The position numbers and the translations under genes were made by a program. The notes under the pieces were generated by a model that did no database searches, had not been told where the DNA came from, and saw nothing but the letters and a program-made list of their open reading frames with translations. Shown in pieces: positions 1 through 8,309 of a stretch of DNA of 44,571 nt (positions within the stretch are counted from its first letter, which is position 1; every line of letters begins with the position of its first letter). Origin of the DNA: Planctomycetota bacterium (GTDB lineage: Bacteria; Planctomycetota; UBA1135; GCA-002686595); NCBI GenBank assembly GCA_029248265.1, contig JAQWJQ010000229.1, positions 1 to 44,571 of the forward strand, given 5' to 3'.

Positions 1-1089
1 GCGCGCCGCTTCAAGGCGGCGCGCTTCACCAAGGCGTTCGAGACCTGGCGATCTAGCCGACGGCAGCGGGCGGCCTTCGCGCGCTTCTGCGACCGCGAGG
101 CCGCCTGGCTGGAGCCGTTCTGCGCCGCCTCGGGGTCGACCCCAGCGGACCTCGACCGCGCGCGCTTCTTCCAATTTCAGCTCGACCGCCAGTGGCGCGC
201 CCTTCGGGCCTACGCCCGTGAGCGCGGCGTGCTCTTGATGGGGGACGCCCCGATCTTCGTGGCCCTCGACTCCGTCGACGTGACCTCACGCCCCGAGCTC
301 TTCCGGCTCGATCGAGAGGGGCAACCCGAGGTGCTCTCCGGGTGCCCGCCCGACTCCATGAACGAGGACGGCCAGCTCTGGGGCCACCCGCACTACGACT
401 GGCCAGCGCACCGAGCGGAGGGGTACGGCTGGTGGCGCGCGCGCATGCGCCGGCAGATGGACCTCTTCGAGGCGATCCGGCTCGACCACTTCATCGGATT
501 TCGAAACGCCTGGGAGGTGCCCGCCGCGGCCGAGAGTGCTCGCGAGGGCGTCTGGGGTGAAACCCCAGGCGAGGAGCTCCTCGAGGCCATCCGAGCCGAG
601 CTCGGGGCGCTGCCGGTCATCGCCGAGGACCTGGGCACGGTGACCGACGCGGTGCATGACCTCCGAGAGCGCTTTGAGCTCCCGGGGATGCGAGTCCTCC
701 AGTGGGGGTTCGGGGCAGGTTCCTTCCATGCGCCGCACGCGATCGATGACGGTGCGGTGGTCTATCCTGCGACCCACGACAACGACACCTGCGCTGGGTG
801 GTGGCGGGGCGCCGACCCAGTGACCCGCAAGCGCTTTCGGGCGGCGACCGGGGGCGACGGGAAGACCGTCGGTATGGATATGATCCGCGCCGCGTGCGCG
901 ACCCGAGCCCATACGGCGCTGTTCCAGCTCCAGGACGTCCTCGGTCTCGGCAGCTCGGCCCGCATGAATACACCCGGCACGCCCTCCGGTAACTGGGCCT
1001 GGCGCGTCGCGCGCCGCGACCTGACCGTTGCGCGCGCGCGCCAACTCCATGAACTCCTTGACGCCACCGACCGGTTGGCGGATCGATGA
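1..1089 (+). CDS. malQ: 4-alpha-glucanotransferase (amylomaltase), 3' part
   Basis: The frame is open from the first base, so the start lies outside the window; 362 codons remain. The enzyme moves 4-alpha-glucan segments between maltodextrins in the cytoplasm (GH77). Family motifs appear in order: GDAPIFVALDSVDV, QLWGHPHYDW, AIRLDHFIGF with the nucleophile Asp at codon 162, IAEDLG with the acid/base Glu at codon 209, and ATHDNDT with the third acidic residue at codon 260. It ends with the usual MNTPGTPSGNWAWR segment, so the C-terminus is complete. Its stop overlaps the start of the glucan phosphorylase gene (ATGA, 1086-1089), which implies translational coupling and a shared role in glycogen/maltodextrin breakdown. 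The catalytic residues are all present, so I expect an active enzyme. Confidence 0.95.
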   Translation, partial: ARRFKAARFTKAFETWRSSRRQRAAFARFCDREAAWLEPFCAASGSTPADLDRARFFQFQLDRQWRALRAYARERGVLLMGDAPIFVALDSVDVTSRPELFRLDREGQPEVLSGCPPDSMNEDGQLWGHPHYDWPAHRAEGYGWWRARMRRQMDLFEAIRLDHFIGFRNAWEVPAAAESAREGVWGETPGEELLEAIRAELGALPVIAEDLGTVTDAVHDLRERFELPGMRVLQWGFGAGSFHAPHAIDDGAVVYPATHDNDTCAGWWRGADPVTRKRFRAATGGDGKTVGMDMIRAACATRAHTALFQLQDVLGLGSSARMNTPGTPSGNWAWRVARRDLTVARARQLHELLDATDRLADR

Positions 1090-3167
1090 AGACAAAAGCC
1101 CTCGCCAAGCGCCTCTCCGCCCTCGCCTTTGACCTCCGCTGGTCCTGGTGCCCGTCGACCCAGGCGGTCTTCGGCGCGCTCGACCCCCTGCAGTGGGAGG
1201 CGACGCAGCATGCGCCGCTTGAGACCCTCCGTCGCGTACCCGCGGCTCGCCTTGAAGCGTGCGCGGCGGACGACCAATTTGTGGGCCTGCTCGAGGCCGC
1301 TGAGGCCGCGAGCGCGGACTACTACGGCGCGAAGAGCTGGTTCGAACGGAAGGTCGCCCCGCGGAACGCGGGCCTCAAGGTCGCGTACTTCTGCAGCGAG
1401 TTCGCGATCCACGAGAGCCTCCAGCAGTACTCGGGCGGACTCGGTGTCCTCGCAGGGGACCACGTCAAGTCGGCGTCGGACCTCGGCATCCCGTTCGTGG
1501 GGGTCGGCCTGCTCTACCGTCACGGCTACTACATTCAAGAGCTGCGTGAGGACGGCTCGACGAGGGTGCTCTATCCGAAGGTCAACTTCGGGGACCTGCC
1601 CATCGTGGATACCGGCAGGGAGGTCCAGTGCCCGATCGGGGGCAAGATGGTCCGGGCGAAGATCTGGAAGCAGCAGGTGGGGCGGGTGCCCCTCTATCTG
1701 TTGGACGCAGACATCGAAGGAGAGCCGAAGGCCCACCGGCAGCTGACCGAGGGCCTCTACAAGGGAGAGCCTGACCTGCGCCTCCGCCAGCAGGTCCTGC
1801 TGGGAGTGGGGGGCGCCCGAGCCCTCGAGGCCATGCGCTTCAAGCCCACCGTCGTGCACCTGAACGAGGGCCACGCGGCCTTCGCCGCCGTGGAGCGGAT
1901 CCGGGCGCTGATGGCCCGGGGGAAGAGCTACGACGCGGCCTTCGCGGCCGTTCGCCAGAGCACGGTCTTCACGACCCACACGCCTGTCCCGGCTGGCCAT
2001 GACCGCTACGGCGCCAAGGACGTGGGCAGGTACCTGCGTCCGATCCTGAAGGAGATGGGCCTCAGCGCGGAGGCCTTCGCTGACCTCGGGCGCGAGAACC
2101 CCGGTGACCGCCAGGAGCCCGTTTGCATGACCGTGCTCGGCCTCAACACCGCGCGCAACGTCAACGGGGTCGCCGAGCTTCACGGGCACGTGAGCCGGGA
2201 GATGTGGATGGGCGTCTTTGACGTGGACGCCGTCGAGGACGTGCCCATCGGGCACGTGACCAACGGCATCCACGCGCGGACCTGGCTCGCGCCCGAGGCG
2301 GACGAGCTCTATCGCCGCTACCTGAAGGTCAAGTGGAACGGCATGGGGCCGGATGACGACCCCTGGAAGAGGGCGTCCAAGATCCCCCTTGAGGCCCTCT
2401 GGGAGCTCCGCAAGACGCTCCGGAGCCGCCTGGTCCACTTCGTTCGGACTCGCCTCGCGCGCCAGGCGGCGCGCCGCGGTGAGGGTGCCGCGGCGGTGGC
2501 CGAGGCCTACCGCGCCTTCGATGAGGACGCACTGACGCTCGGCTTCGCACGGCGCTTCGCGACCTACAAGCGCGCGCCGCTGATCTTCAAGGAGGCCAAG
2601 CGCCTCGCGGCGCTGCTCGGTGACCCCGACCGCCCTGTGCAGCTGGTGTTCGCGGGCAAGGCGCACCCCCGTGACGAGGGCGGACAGGAGCTCGCGCAGA
2701 TCATCCACACCCAGGCCAAGAAGGCCGGCTTCAAGGGGCGGGTCGCCCTCCTTGAGGAGTACGACATGCAGGTGGGCAGGGTCCTCACCAGCGGCTGCGA
2801 CGTGTGGCTGAACAACCCGATACGGCCCAACGAGGCCAGCGGGACCAGCGGCATGAAGCCGCCCCTGCACGGCGGCCTGAACGCCTCGATCCTCGACGGC
2901 TGGTGGCCCGAGGGCTTCGACGGCGAGAACGGCTGGGCCATCGGCGACGGCAGCGAGTTCAAGAGCCGCCGCAAGCAGGATGCCTACGACGCGGACGCGC
3001 TGGTGGACCTGCTCGAGCGTGAGCTGGTGCCGGAGTTCTTCGACCGCGACAAGACTGGCATGCCGCGCCGCTGGATGGAGCGGGCGCGCCACTCCCTGAT
3101 GACCATCCCCGGACAGTTCAACACGCACCGGATGGTGGGCGACTACGTGAGGAACGTCTACCTTTGA
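1086..3167 (+). CDS. glgP: alpha-glucan phosphorylase (GT35)
   Basis: The 693-residue protein releases glucose-1-phosphate from alpha-1,4-glucans using pyridoxal phosphate, in the cytoplasm. It belongs to the short, bacterial/archaeal-type branch: an N-terminal DUF3417-like segment is followed by VAYFCSEFAIHESLQQYSGG and GVLAGDHVKSASDLG. Other family landmarks are LNEGHAAFAAVE, TTHTPVPAGHDRYG and ARRFATYKRAP. The PLP-binding motif EASGTSGMKPPLHGG places the Schiff-base lysine at residue 591. The start is fixed by the 4-bp overlap with malQ. Together the two genes form a two-gene maltodextrin/glycogen degradation unit. A hairpin follows the stop. No anomalies are visible in the frame. Confidence 0.95.
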   Translation: MKTKALAKRLSALAFDLRWSWCPSTQAVFGALDPLQWEATQHAPLETLRRVPAARLEACAADDQFVGLLEAAEAASADYYGAKSWFERKVAPRNAGLKVAYFCSEFAIHESLQQYSGGLGVLAGDHVKSASDLGIPFVGVGLLYRHGYYIQELREDGSTRVLYPKVNFGDLPIVDTGREVQCPIGGKMVRAKIWKQQVGRVPLYLLDADIEGEPKAHRQLTEGLYKGEPDLRLRQQVLLGVGGARALEAMRFKPTVVHLNEGHAAFAAVERIRALMARGKSYDAAFAAVRQSTVFTTHTPVPAGHDRYGAKDVGRYLRPILKEMGLSAEAFADLGRENPGDRQEPVCMTVLGLNTARNVNGVAELHGHVSREMWMGVFDVDAVEDVPIGHVTNGIHARTWLAPEADELYRRYLKVKWNGMGPDDDPWKRASKIPLEALWELRKTLRSRLVHFVRTRLARQAARRGEGAAAVAEAYRAFDEDALTLGFARRFATYKRAPLIFKEAKRLAALLGDPDRPVQLVFAGKAHPRDEGGQELAQIIHTQAKKAGFKGRVALLEEYDMQVGRVLTSGCDVWLNNPIRPNEASGTSGMKPPLHGGLNASILDGWWPEGFDGENGWAIGDGSEFKSRRKQDAYDADALVDLLERELVPEFFDRDKTGMPRRWMERARHSLMTIPGQFNTHRMVGDYVRNVYL

Positions 3168-3183
3168 GGAGGTCGACCGATCG

Positions 3184-3203
3184 CCGCGCGCTCCGGCGCG
3201 CGG
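3184..3203. terminator. hairpin between convergent glgP and argJ
   Basis: A perfect 8-bp GC stem (3184-3191 with 3196-3203) encloses a 4-nt loop. It sits in the 39-bp gap between two convergent genes. There is no U-tract, so a terminator role is inferred from position and structure only. Confidence 0.4.
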
Positions 3204-3206
3204 TGG

Positions 3207-4436
3207 TCAGGTGGTGTACTCGGCGTTGAGCCGCACGTACTCGGTGGAGAGATCCGTGGTCCAGCGCCGCGCGGCCGCGTCGCCGAGGCCGAGATGGAGG
3301 ACCACCTGGACCTCCTCGGCGGAGAACGCTGCGTCCACCGCCCCGCGGTCGTAGTCGGTGGGGGCGCCGTCCTCGAAGACCCGGTGGCCGCAGATCTCGA
3401 GCGACGGCGCTGCGCCCTCCAGCGACACGCCGGCGTTGGCGGCTGCGGCCAGGATGCGACCCCAGTTGGGGTCCCCGCCGGCGAGCGCCGTCTTGACCAG
3501 GGAGGAGCACGCCACGCTCTCCGCCACGCGCCGCGCGCTGGCCGTGTCCCTCGCTCCGGTCACGTGGAGCTCCATGAGCCGAGTTCGGCCCTCGCCGTCG
3601 AGCACGATGGCGCGCGCGAGGTGCTGCATGACCGCTGTGACGGCGTCCTCGAGCGCGGGGAGGCGGGGGTCGACGTCGTCGATGTCGTGAGCTCCGGCAG
3701 GTCCGCCGATGAGCACCACCGTGTCGTTCGTGCTGGTGTCGCCGTCGACGCTGATCTCGTGGAAGGAGGCCTCGGTGGCCCGCCGGAGGAGCCCGTCGAG
3801 GGCCCCCGTCTCGACCGGGGCGTCGGTGGCCACGAAGGCGAGCATGGTGGCCATGTTGGGGTGGATCATCCCCGACCCCTTGGCCATGCCGCCCACGCGC
3901 ACCACGCGAGCGGGCTGATCTCCATGGGCGGGCAGCTCCACCTCCACGGCGCAGGTCTTGCGGCACGTGTCGGTGGTGAGGATCGCGTCCGCGAGCTGGG
4001 GGCAGGGCGCGGTGAGCGAGCGCGCGGCCTCCTCGATGCCGGGCTCCACCAGCCCCATGGGGAGCGGCACGCCGATGATGCCGGTGGAGACCGCGAGGGC
4101 GGGACCGCCGGCGTGACGCTCGACCAGCTCCGCGATGCGCTCGGCGTCCGCACGGCCCTGGGCGCCGGTCATGGCGTTCGCGTTCCCCGAGTTCACGCAC
4201 AGGGTGCGGAGCTCGGGGCGGCGCGCCATGGCCTGGCGGCCGAGCAGGACGCATGCGGCGGGCAGCTCGTTGCGTGTGAACACCGCCGCGGCCGGCCGGG
4301 GGCTGTCGGCCTGGAACAGGGCCAGGTCCGGGGCGCCGCTCTCCTTGACGCCGGTCTTGATGCCCGCCCCGCGCCAGCCGGGGACGGAGAGGAGGTCGCC
4401 GTCGGCGAGCCACTCGAGGTGGAGGGTGGGAGCCAT
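3207..4436 (-). CDS. argJ: bifunctional glutamate N-acetyltransferase / amino-acid acetyltransferase ArgJ
   Basis: The 409-residue protein recycles the acetyl group from N-acetylornithine to glutamate in arginine synthesis (cytoplasm). ArgJ is made as a precursor that cleaves itself before a nucleophilic threonine. Here that site is KGSGMIHPNMATMLAF, with Thr at residue 197. Other family motifs are GIKTGVKESGAPDLAL near the N-terminus, CVNSGNANAMTG (residues 80-91), TDTCRKTCAVEV, SVDGDTSTNDT and DPNWGRILAAAANAG, ending in LNAEYTT. Length and both chains are complete. It is not next to other arginine genes in this window. Whether it is bifunctional or only uses acetylornithine cannot be decided from sequence by eye. 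Confidence 0.95.
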   Translation of the reverse strand: MAPTLHLEWLADGDLLSVPGWRGAGIKTGVKESGAPDLALFQADSPRPAAAVFTRNELPAACVLLGRQAMARRPELRTLCVNSGNANAMTGAQGRADAERIAELVERHAGGPALAVSTGIIGVPLPMGLVEPGIEEAARSLTAPCPQLADAILTTDTCRKTCAVEVELPAHGDQPARVVRVGGMAKGSGMIHPNMATMLAFVATDAPVETGALDGLLRRATEASFHEISVDGDTSTNDTVVLIGGPAGAHDIDDVDPRLPALEDAVTAVMQHLARAIVLDGEGRTRLMELHVTGARDTASARRVAESVACSSLVKTALAGGDPNWGRILAAAANAGVSLEGAAPSLEICGHRVFEDGAPTDYDRGAVDAAFSAEEVQVVLHLGLGDAAARRWTTDLSTEYVRLNAEYTT

Positions 4437-4488
4437 TGGGGAACGGGGGGGCTGGGCCGGAGCAGCGCCGGCGGGAGCGGAGACCCTA

Positions 4489-4507
4489 GCGGGAGCATCG
4501 CTCCCGC
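4489..4507 (-). terminator. hairpin downstream of the SPFH gene
   Basis: A perfect 7-bp inverted repeat (4489-4495 with 4501-4507) has a 5-nt loop. It lies 30 bp after the stop of the SPFH gene and before argJ. There is no U-run. It may end SPFH transcription and separate it from argJ. Confidence 0.4.
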
Positions 4508-4537
4508 GCCCTGACTTCTCCTCGCCGCGCCGCCCGA

Positions 4538-5434
4538 TCAGCTGGAGAGCGAGCCGGTGTTGAGGATCGGCTGGGCGCTCTCCTGGCCGCAGAGGACCAC
4601 GAGCAGGTTGCCCACCAGCGCCGCCTTGCGCTCGTCGTCGAGGGTGACCACGTCGCCCTCCTTCAGCATCTCGAGGGCCTCGTGGACCATGCCGACGGCG
4701 CCCTCGACGATCTGTCGCCGGGCGGCGATGATGGCCTGGGCCTGCTGGCGCTGGAGCATCACGGAGGCGATCTCCGGCGCGTAGGCCAGGTGGCTCAGGC
4801 GTGCCTCGACCACCTCGACCCCGGCGCGCTCGAGGCGCTCGGTGAGCGCCACCTGCAGCTCGGCCGTGACCTCATCGCGGTCGCCGCGCAGGGAGACGAT
4901 CGACTCGTCGCCCCCGGGCTCGTCGTAGGGGTGAGCGCTGGCGAGCGTGCGCACCGCGGCCTCGACCTGGATGTCCACGTACTCCACGTAGTCCTCCACG
5001 TCGAAGCTGGCCTGGGCGGTGTCGTGGATCTTCCAGACGACCACGGCTCCGATCTCGATGGGGTTGCCCACCGAGTCGTTCACCTTGATCTTCTCGCTGG
5101 ACACGTTGTGCGCGCGGAGCGAGAGCTTGTTCTTCACGGTGAACGGGTTCGTCCACCAGAAGCCGGGCTTGCGCACCGTTCCGCGGTAGTTGCCAAAGAG
5201 CACCATCACCCGGCTCATGTTCGGGTTGACGATGTAGAAGCCACAGAGACAGATGAACCACGCCACCCCGATCAGGGTTACGCCGAGCCCTATCAGCCCC
5301 TCGGGGACGTCCGCGGCGTCGAGGCCGGCCCCGCCGAGCAGCAGGAGAGGCGGGGTCAGGAGCACGGCGATCAGGACTGGCCAGCCGGAGGCTGGCGTCA
5401 TGGGGCTCTCGACGGAGGATCGGCTTGGGGTCAT
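4538..5434 (-). CDS. SPFH/band-7 domain membrane protein
   Basis: This is a stomatin/prohibitin/HflC-type protein of 298 residues from the chosen start. Two hydrophobic segments near the N-terminus ([16 protein letters not shown] and the stretch around [16 protein letters not shown]) precede the band-7 domain. That domain includes [37 protein letters not shown] and [18 protein letters not shown] charged helical region around [21 protein letters not shown] follows. Such proteins oligomerise at the membrane and often modulate proteases; the partner here is unknown. The frame is open to an earlier ATG at 5506. I prefer 5434 because the extra residues are proline/serine-rich and the longer form would begin close to the hairpin at 5525-5567. 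The start is therefore uncertain. Confidence 0.85.
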   Translation of the reverse strand: MTPSRSSVESPMTPASGWPVLIAVLLTPPLLLLGGAGLDAADVPEGLIGLGVTLIGVAWFICLCGFYIVNPNMSRVMVLFGNYRGTVRKPGFWWTNPFTVKNKLSLRAHNVSSEKIKVNDSVGNPIEIGAVVVWKIHDTAQASFDVEDYVEYVDIQVEAAVRTLASAHPYDEPGGDESIVSLRGDRDEVTAELQVALTERLERAGVEVVEARLSHLAYAPEIASVMLQRQQAQAIIAARRQIVEGAVGMVHEALEMLKEGDVVTLDDERKAALVGNLLVVLCGQESAQPILNTGSLSS

Positions 5435-5524
5435 CTTGTGCGGGAGGTCAGGGTGCGGCGGGGAAGAAGTCGGCGAGATGCCTCTGTACCCCTGGACCCG
5501 CCCCATATTCCATGCCCCACGACA

Positions 5525-5567
5525 AATCGCCGCAGAGGGCCCCTCTCAGGGCCCCCTCGCGGCGATT
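5525..5567 (-). terminator. long imperfect hairpin downstream of the Gfo/Idh/MocA gene
   Basis: Nine perfectly paired bases at the foot (5525-5533 with 5559-5567) are followed, after a bulged A, by a G/C-rich upper stem with a 2-nt bulge and a 6-nt loop. On the minus strand it lies 57 bp after the stop of the oxidoreductase gene and ends in ATTT. This supports a transcription terminator. Confidence 0.5.
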
Positions 5568-5623
5568 CATGGCGGTCGAGACGGCGGCGGCCAACGGTCA
5601 GCCGCCGCGCGGTGCGGCGGGGA

Positions 5624-6985
5624 TCAGGCTCCCAGTCCCTCGATCTTCCAGCCCGCGCGCTCGTTCGGGTAGAGGAAGGGGTCGGCCTCGGGTCGGTCCG
5701 TGAAGCGCATGGCGTCTCCGTCGTAGGTCAGGGTCTCGTGGGGGAAGCGCAGGGCGATATTCCCGAGCAGCGCGACCTCGGTCAGCTTGGCCGCGTAGTC
5801 GAAGGGCGCGGAGGCCTCGCCCTCTCCGCGGCAGGCGTCGATCCACTGGTGCCAGTGGTTGGTGCCCTTCACGTCGGGCAGCTCGACCTCGGCGTAGCCC
5901 TCCGCCGGCAGGAGCTGCGGCTCGCCGTAGGGGTTGGCGATCAGGGCGCCCTCGGTGCCCACGAACAGGCAGGCGTTCTTGGGGAGTGACGCGCGGTCGG
6001 TGCCGAGGGAAGCGAGCAGGTCCTCGGGGGGGAGCATGCCCCCGTCGTGCCAGGTGACCGGGAGCGGGCCGCGGGTGGTGAGCCTGTTGGGCGCGAAGGT
6101 GTAGTGGACCCGCGACCAGAGCGGGAAGCTCTCTCCGTTCGGAGCCGGGCCGTCCGAGCGAATCGTCAGCGGTGAGTCGAGGCCGAGGAACCACGGGACG
6201 GGGTCCATGAGGTGGCAGGCCATGTCACCCTGTGCGCCGGTGCCAAAGTCCTCGCGGCCGCGCCACTTGAACGGGTGGTACTCGCCTGCCTTGAACGGAC
6301 GCTCTGGAGCCACGCCGAGCCAGGCGTCCCAGTCGAGGGTCTCGGGGATCGGGTCGGAGCCCTCGGGCCGCTCCACGCCCTGCGGCCACCAGCCCGCGGG
6401 ACGATCCGACCACACGTGCACCTCATGGATCTTGCCGATGAGGTCCTGCTTGAAGAGCGCCAGCGCTCGGGCGTAGTTCTGGTTGGAGTGGTTCTGGATG
6501 CCCATCTGGGTGACCACCCCGGTCTCCTCGGCCATGCGCCGCATGGCGCGCGCCTCGGCGACGGTCTTGGTCAGGGGTTTCTGGCAGTACACGTGCAGGC
6601 CGCGAGCCATGGCGGCCATGGCGATGGCCGCGTGCATGTGGTCGGGGGTGGAGACGTGGACGGAGTCCATCTCGCCCGCCATCTCGTCGAGCATCACCCG
6701 CCAATCCTGGAACTCTCGGGCACCGGTCCCGAACTTGCGCGCGCCTTCGATGCGTGCGGTGTCCACGTCGCAGAGCGCCACCACCTCGATCTCCGGGTGG
6801 CTGGCCAGCGCACGCAGGTCGCTGAAGCCCATGCCACCGCAGGCAATGGCGCCGTGTCGCAGCTTCCTCCCGGTGGCGCGGGCGGCGGCCGGTTGTTGGG
6901 TCTGGGTGGCGCAGGCGCCGAGGAGCGTGGCGGTGGCGGCGCCAGCAGTGACGAGGAGGGAGCGGCGGTCGAAGGTCTGGCTCAT
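5624..6985 (-). CDS. Gfo/Idh/MocA-family oxidoreductase, Tat-exported lipoprotein
   Basis: This is a 453-residue NAD(P)-dependent dehydrogenase-like protein. The N-terminus has a twin-arginine-type signal (DRRSLLVTAGAATATL) and a lipobox LLGAC with Cys at residue 25, so it is probably folded in the cytoplasm and anchored outside. A Rossmann-type segment starts at HGAIACGGMGFSDL, followed by EIEVVALCDVD. HVSTPDHMHAAIAM and the EKP-type motif YCQKPLTKTVAEA come next. A C-terminal substrate domain carries WWPQG, HPFKWRGREDFGTGAQGD and MDPV. Planctomycetes encode many exported members of this family with unknown sugar or sugar-acid substrates. It has no coupled neighbour; a 102-bp gap separates it from the divergent aminotransferase-like gene. 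Confidence 0.9.
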   Translation of the reverse strand: MSQTFDRRSLLVTAGAATATLLGACATQTQQPAAARATGRKLRHGAIACGGMGFSDLRALASHPEIEVVALCDVDTARIEGARKFGTGAREFQDWRVMLDEMAGEMDSVHVSTPDHMHAAIAMAAMARGLHVYCQKPLTKTVAEARAMRRMAEETGVVTQMGIQNHSNQNYARALALFKQDLIGKIHEVHVWSDRPAGWWPQGVERPEGSDPIPETLDWDAWLGVAPERPFKAGEYHPFKWRGREDFGTGAQGDMACHLMDPVPWFLGLDSPLTIRSDGPAPNGESFPLWSRVHYTFAPNRLTTRGPLPVTWHDGGMLPPEDLLASLGTDRASLPKNACLFVGTEGALIANPYGEPQLLPAEGYAEVELPDVKGTNHWHQWIDACRGEGEASAPFDYAAKLTEVALLGNIALRFPHETLTYDGDAMRFTDRPEADPFLYPNERAGWKIEGLGA

Positions 6986-7087
6986 CGCAGGGGGATGGGG
7001 CGTTGGGGAGGGGCGGGCTTCGTGACGATCCCGAGTCTATCCGCCGCCGAGATACTCGCTCCAGCGCCTCCCGGTTACCCTCGCGGC

Positions 7088-8278
7088 GTGAGCATCCTCG
7101 ACGTCACCCACCTCTTTCACACCGCCCTCGCCGCCGAGCCTGAGCGGCTCCACTTCGCGGCCCACAGCCACCACCTGTGGCCCGACGCAGCGCGCGCCGC
7201 GCACATGCGCGGCTTCGACGACGCCGTGCACCTCGCGGATGAGAAGTGGGGGCGCTTCTTCTCGGAGGTCTACCCCGCCTGTCAGGCGGGCGTGGCGCGG
7301 ACCCTGGGCGTCTCCGACCCGAAACGCGTGGCCTTCTCAGCGAACACCCACGATCTGATCCTGCGCCTCATGAGCGCGCTCCCTGCGTGGAACGAGCACC
7401 GACCCCTGCGCGTGCTCTCCACCGACGCCGAGTTCCACAGCTTCACCCGCCAGATGAAGCGCTTCGAGGAGAGCGGGCGGATCCAGTGGACCCAGGTCGC
7501 CGCCGAGCCCTTCTCCACCCTGCCCGAGCGCTTCGAGGCGGCGGCGACGGACGGCCCCTGGGACCTCGTCTTTGCGAGCCACGTGTTCTTCTCGTCGGGG
7601 CACGCCTTTGACGAGGTCTTCGACCTGCTCGCTGCGCTGCCCGAGGAGACCGCCTGTGTGGTGGACGGTTACCACGGCTTCTTCGCCCTGCCGACCGACC
7701 TGGGGCCTCACACGGACCGGCTCTACTACATGAGCGGCGGCTACAAGTACGCCATGGCCGGGGAGGGAGTCTCGTTCATCGTGGCCCCTGAGGGACGCGA
7801 GGAGCGTCCGGAGTTCACGGGGTGGTTCGCTGGCTTCGAATCCCTGGAGGGGGAGCAAGGGGAGCGAACCGAGTACGACGGCGGCGCGGCACGGTTCCTC
7901 GGCGCCACCTTCGAGCCGACGCCGTTCCATCGCCTGCAGGCCGTGTTCGATGTGCTAGACCGAGAGGGGCTCAGCGTGGCGGAGATCCATGGACACGTCG
8001 TCGCGCTGCAGGAGCGCTTCCTGGAACAGGTCAGCGCGGGCCGCGCCGGCCCCCTCTGTGTGGACGAGTTGATGCCCGGGCGGAGTGAGGTGAGCGGCGC
8101 GCGGCGCGGTCACTTCCTGACCTTCCGACGCTCGGACGCGCAGGCCTTGCAGCGCCGACTCCTCGCGGCCCGGGTCGTCACGGATGCCCGCGCCGATCGA
8201 CTCCGGTTCGGCTTCGGGCTGTACCAGCGGCCGGCCGACGTGGACCGGTTGGTGGAGCGGCTGGCCAGCCTGGACTGA
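7088..8278 (+). CDS. class V aminotransferase / kynureninase-like PLP enzyme
   Basis: I place the start at GTG 7088 (MSILDVTHLF). The frame is open further upstream, but that stretch lies opposite the divergent Gfo/Idh/MocA gene and looks non-coding. The 396-residue protein has a fold-type I PLP pattern: ERLHFAAHSHHLWPDA near the N-terminus, an Asp that would bind the pyridine nitrogen in VVDGYHGFFALP (Asp193), and the Schiff-base lysine at residue 220 in MSGGYKYAMAGEG. The layout resembles kynureninase and related class V enzymes. I see no neighbouring tryptophan-degradation genes, so the substrate is unassigned. The gene is convergent with the efflux outer-membrane gene. Confidence 0.85.
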   Translation: MSILDVTHLFHTALAAEPERLHFAAHSHHLWPDAARAAHMRGFDDAVHLADEKWGRFFSEVYPACQAGVARTLGVSDPKRVAFSANTHDLILRLMSALPAWNEHRPLRVLSTDAEFHSFTRQMKRFEESGRIQWTQVAAEPFSTLPERFEAAATDGPWDLVFASHVFFSSGHAFDEVFDLLAALPEETACVVDGYHGFFALPTDLGPHTDRLYYMSGGYKYAMAGEGVSFIVAPEGREERPEFTGWFAGFESLEGEQGERTEYDGGAARFLGATFEPTPFHRLQAVFDVLDREGLSVAEIHGHVVALQERFLEQVSAGRAGPLCVDELMPGRSEVSGARRGHFLTFRRSDAQALQRRLLAARVVTDARADRLRFGFGLYQRPADVDRLVERLASLD

Positions 8279-8285
8279 GGTCGAG

Positions 8286-8300
8286 CGGCGCGGAGCGCCG
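8286..8300. terminator. short hairpin between convergent genes
   Basis: A 6-bp perfect stem (8286-8291 with 8295-8300) and a 3-nt loop lie in the 31-bp gap between the aminotransferase-like gene and the convergent efflux gene. There is no U-tract. The terminator role is inferred from position. Confidence 0.35.
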
Positions 8301-8309
8301 AACCCGTAC

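Noticed and set aside
762-3128. 788-codon open frame on the minus strand opposite glgP
   Set aside because: It lies entirely antisense to malQ and glgP, which have full family motifs. It shows no recognisable domain and has the Val/Leu/Arg/Gly/His-rich composition typical of GC-rich shadow frames.
6212-7087. Upstream extension of the aminotransferase-like gene
   Set aside because: The frame is open, but this part is antisense to the Gfo/Idh/MocA gene, low in complexity and without family similarity. The recognised protein begins at GTG 7088.
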